This document shows positions 63,637 through 64,000 of a stretch of DNA of 64,000 nt, piece by piece. The DNA comes from Adhaeribacter arboris. Lineage in GTDB: Bacteria > Bacteroidota > Bacteroidia > Cytophagales > Hymenobacteraceae. Each line of letters begins with the position of its first letter. The stretch's first letter is position 1. A model generated the notes under the pieces. That model did not search any database. It was not told the origin of the DNA and saw only the letters and a program-made list of their open reading frames with translations. The stretch covers positions 6,944,001 through 7,008,000 of the forward strand of contig NZ_PYFT01000001.1 in assembly GCF_003023845.1 (NCBI RefSeq), read 5' to 3'. The position numbers were made by a program, and so were the translations under genes.

Positions 63637-64000
63637 ATGAAAAATGTAAAATCTTTTCCTTTCCTGTTTATTCTTCTGTTCCTGTTTATTGGTTGCGACA
63701 AAGATGACGATGATTCTAAAACGGAAACGAAAGCCGATCTTATTGCCGATAAGAACTGGGTACTAACCGGGCATACTTTTCAGGAAAATAATGGCCCCGT
63801 AGAAGATGAATTTGTAAATTATGAGGTTTGCGAAAAAGATGATATTTACAGATTTGCCAAAAACGGAACCTACGAAGTTAATGCCGGTGCAACCAAATGT
63901 GCTTCTACGGACCCGCAAATATATGATCAGGGAACCTGGAGTATAACCGGTGATAATTTAATGATAAATGAAGCCGGAAGTTCTTCCGGAGACAGTTTTA
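63637..64000 (+). CDS. Lipocalin-like surface lipoprotein (partial)
   Basis: The gene is cut by the right edge; 121 residues are visible. A signal peptide ends in a lipobox (FLFIGC, Cys20). The residues after it, CDKDDDD, match the Lys/Asp-rich export signal that targets lipoproteins to the cell surface in Bacteroidota. The mature region begins TKADLIADKNWVLTGHTFQE, then VCEKDDIYRFAKNGTYEVNA and a Cys-containing segment. W.L.G and YRF.KNGTYE patterns are those of the lipocalin-like lipoproteins (DUF4923/lipocalin_4 type). The ligand is unknown. Confidence 0.82.
   Translation, partial: MKNVKSFPFLFILLFLFIGCDKDDDDSKTETKADLIADKNWVLTGHTFQENNGPVEDEFVNYEVCEKDDIYRFAKNGTYEVNAGATKCASTDPQIYDQGTWSITGDNLMINEAGSSSGDSF

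Overview
The window looks like a chromosomal segment of a Bacteroidota bacterium, probably order Cytophagales, family Hymenobacteraceae (Adhaeribacter-like). The genus is inference. The phylum rests on several direct signs: a type IX secretion C-terminal domain on a giant adhesin, a TonB-dependent receptor paired with a DUF4249 lipoprotein, a lipidated TamA-like protein (TamL), Rho with a long disordered insertion, TAnnTTTG-type promoter boxes, and very weak Shine-Dalgarno sequences. Most of the window is ordinary core genome. I see no tRNA, rRNA, CRISPR array or intact insertion sequence.

Layout. 1-4000: a histidine kinase with a cyclic-nucleotide-binding domain (cut by the left edge), a small conserved protein, a decayed IS5-type transposase, a tandem pair of YetF/DUF421 membrane proteins with C-terminal zinc ribbons, and an inverted pair of a 140-bp dispersed repeat. 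4000-10300: RlmI-like methyltransferase, class IV aminotransferase, DprA, a PAS histidine kinase, small proteins, and a MerR regulator. 10600-18240: alaS (apparent one-base frameshift), gatB, a TlpA-like lipoprotein, a possible HolD-like protein, an acyl-CoA thioesterase and pcm. 18480-23800: sugar transferase, MgtE, two lipoproteins, riboflavin synthase and a small acidic protein. 23970-31600: DUF4249 lipoprotein with its TonB receptor (apparent second one-base frameshift), PAP2 phosphatase, hemF, and a fused 2-oxoacid dehydrogenase E1.

31600-45600: a third copy of the 140-bp repeat, a 3132-residue cadherin/TSP3-repeat surface protein, TamL diverging from a SpoU/TrmH methyltransferase, and a 238-bp element with long inverted repeats. 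45650-48200: an ECF sigma factor, membrane anti-sigma-like protein and beta-barrel operon. 48450-57850: SRPBCC-like protein, CoA-binding protein, FAD dehydrogenase, DUF2236 protein, thioredoxin-like protein, UBP zinc finger, a conserved protein, serS and rho. 58000-64000: UbiA prenyltransferase with a membrane methyltransferase, SH3-like secreted protein, Dph6-like ATP pyrophosphatase, an alpha-helical protein, clpS-recR, and a lipoprotein cut by the right edge.

The points most worth a second look are the two homopolymer frameshifts (alaS and the TonB receptor), the two families of structured intergenic repeats, the decayed IS5 copy, the possible HolD (psi) homologue, the zinc-ribbon YetF pair and recent internal duplication in the adhesin. 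I found no clear-cut new defence or mobile system. The repeat families are the least explained feature.
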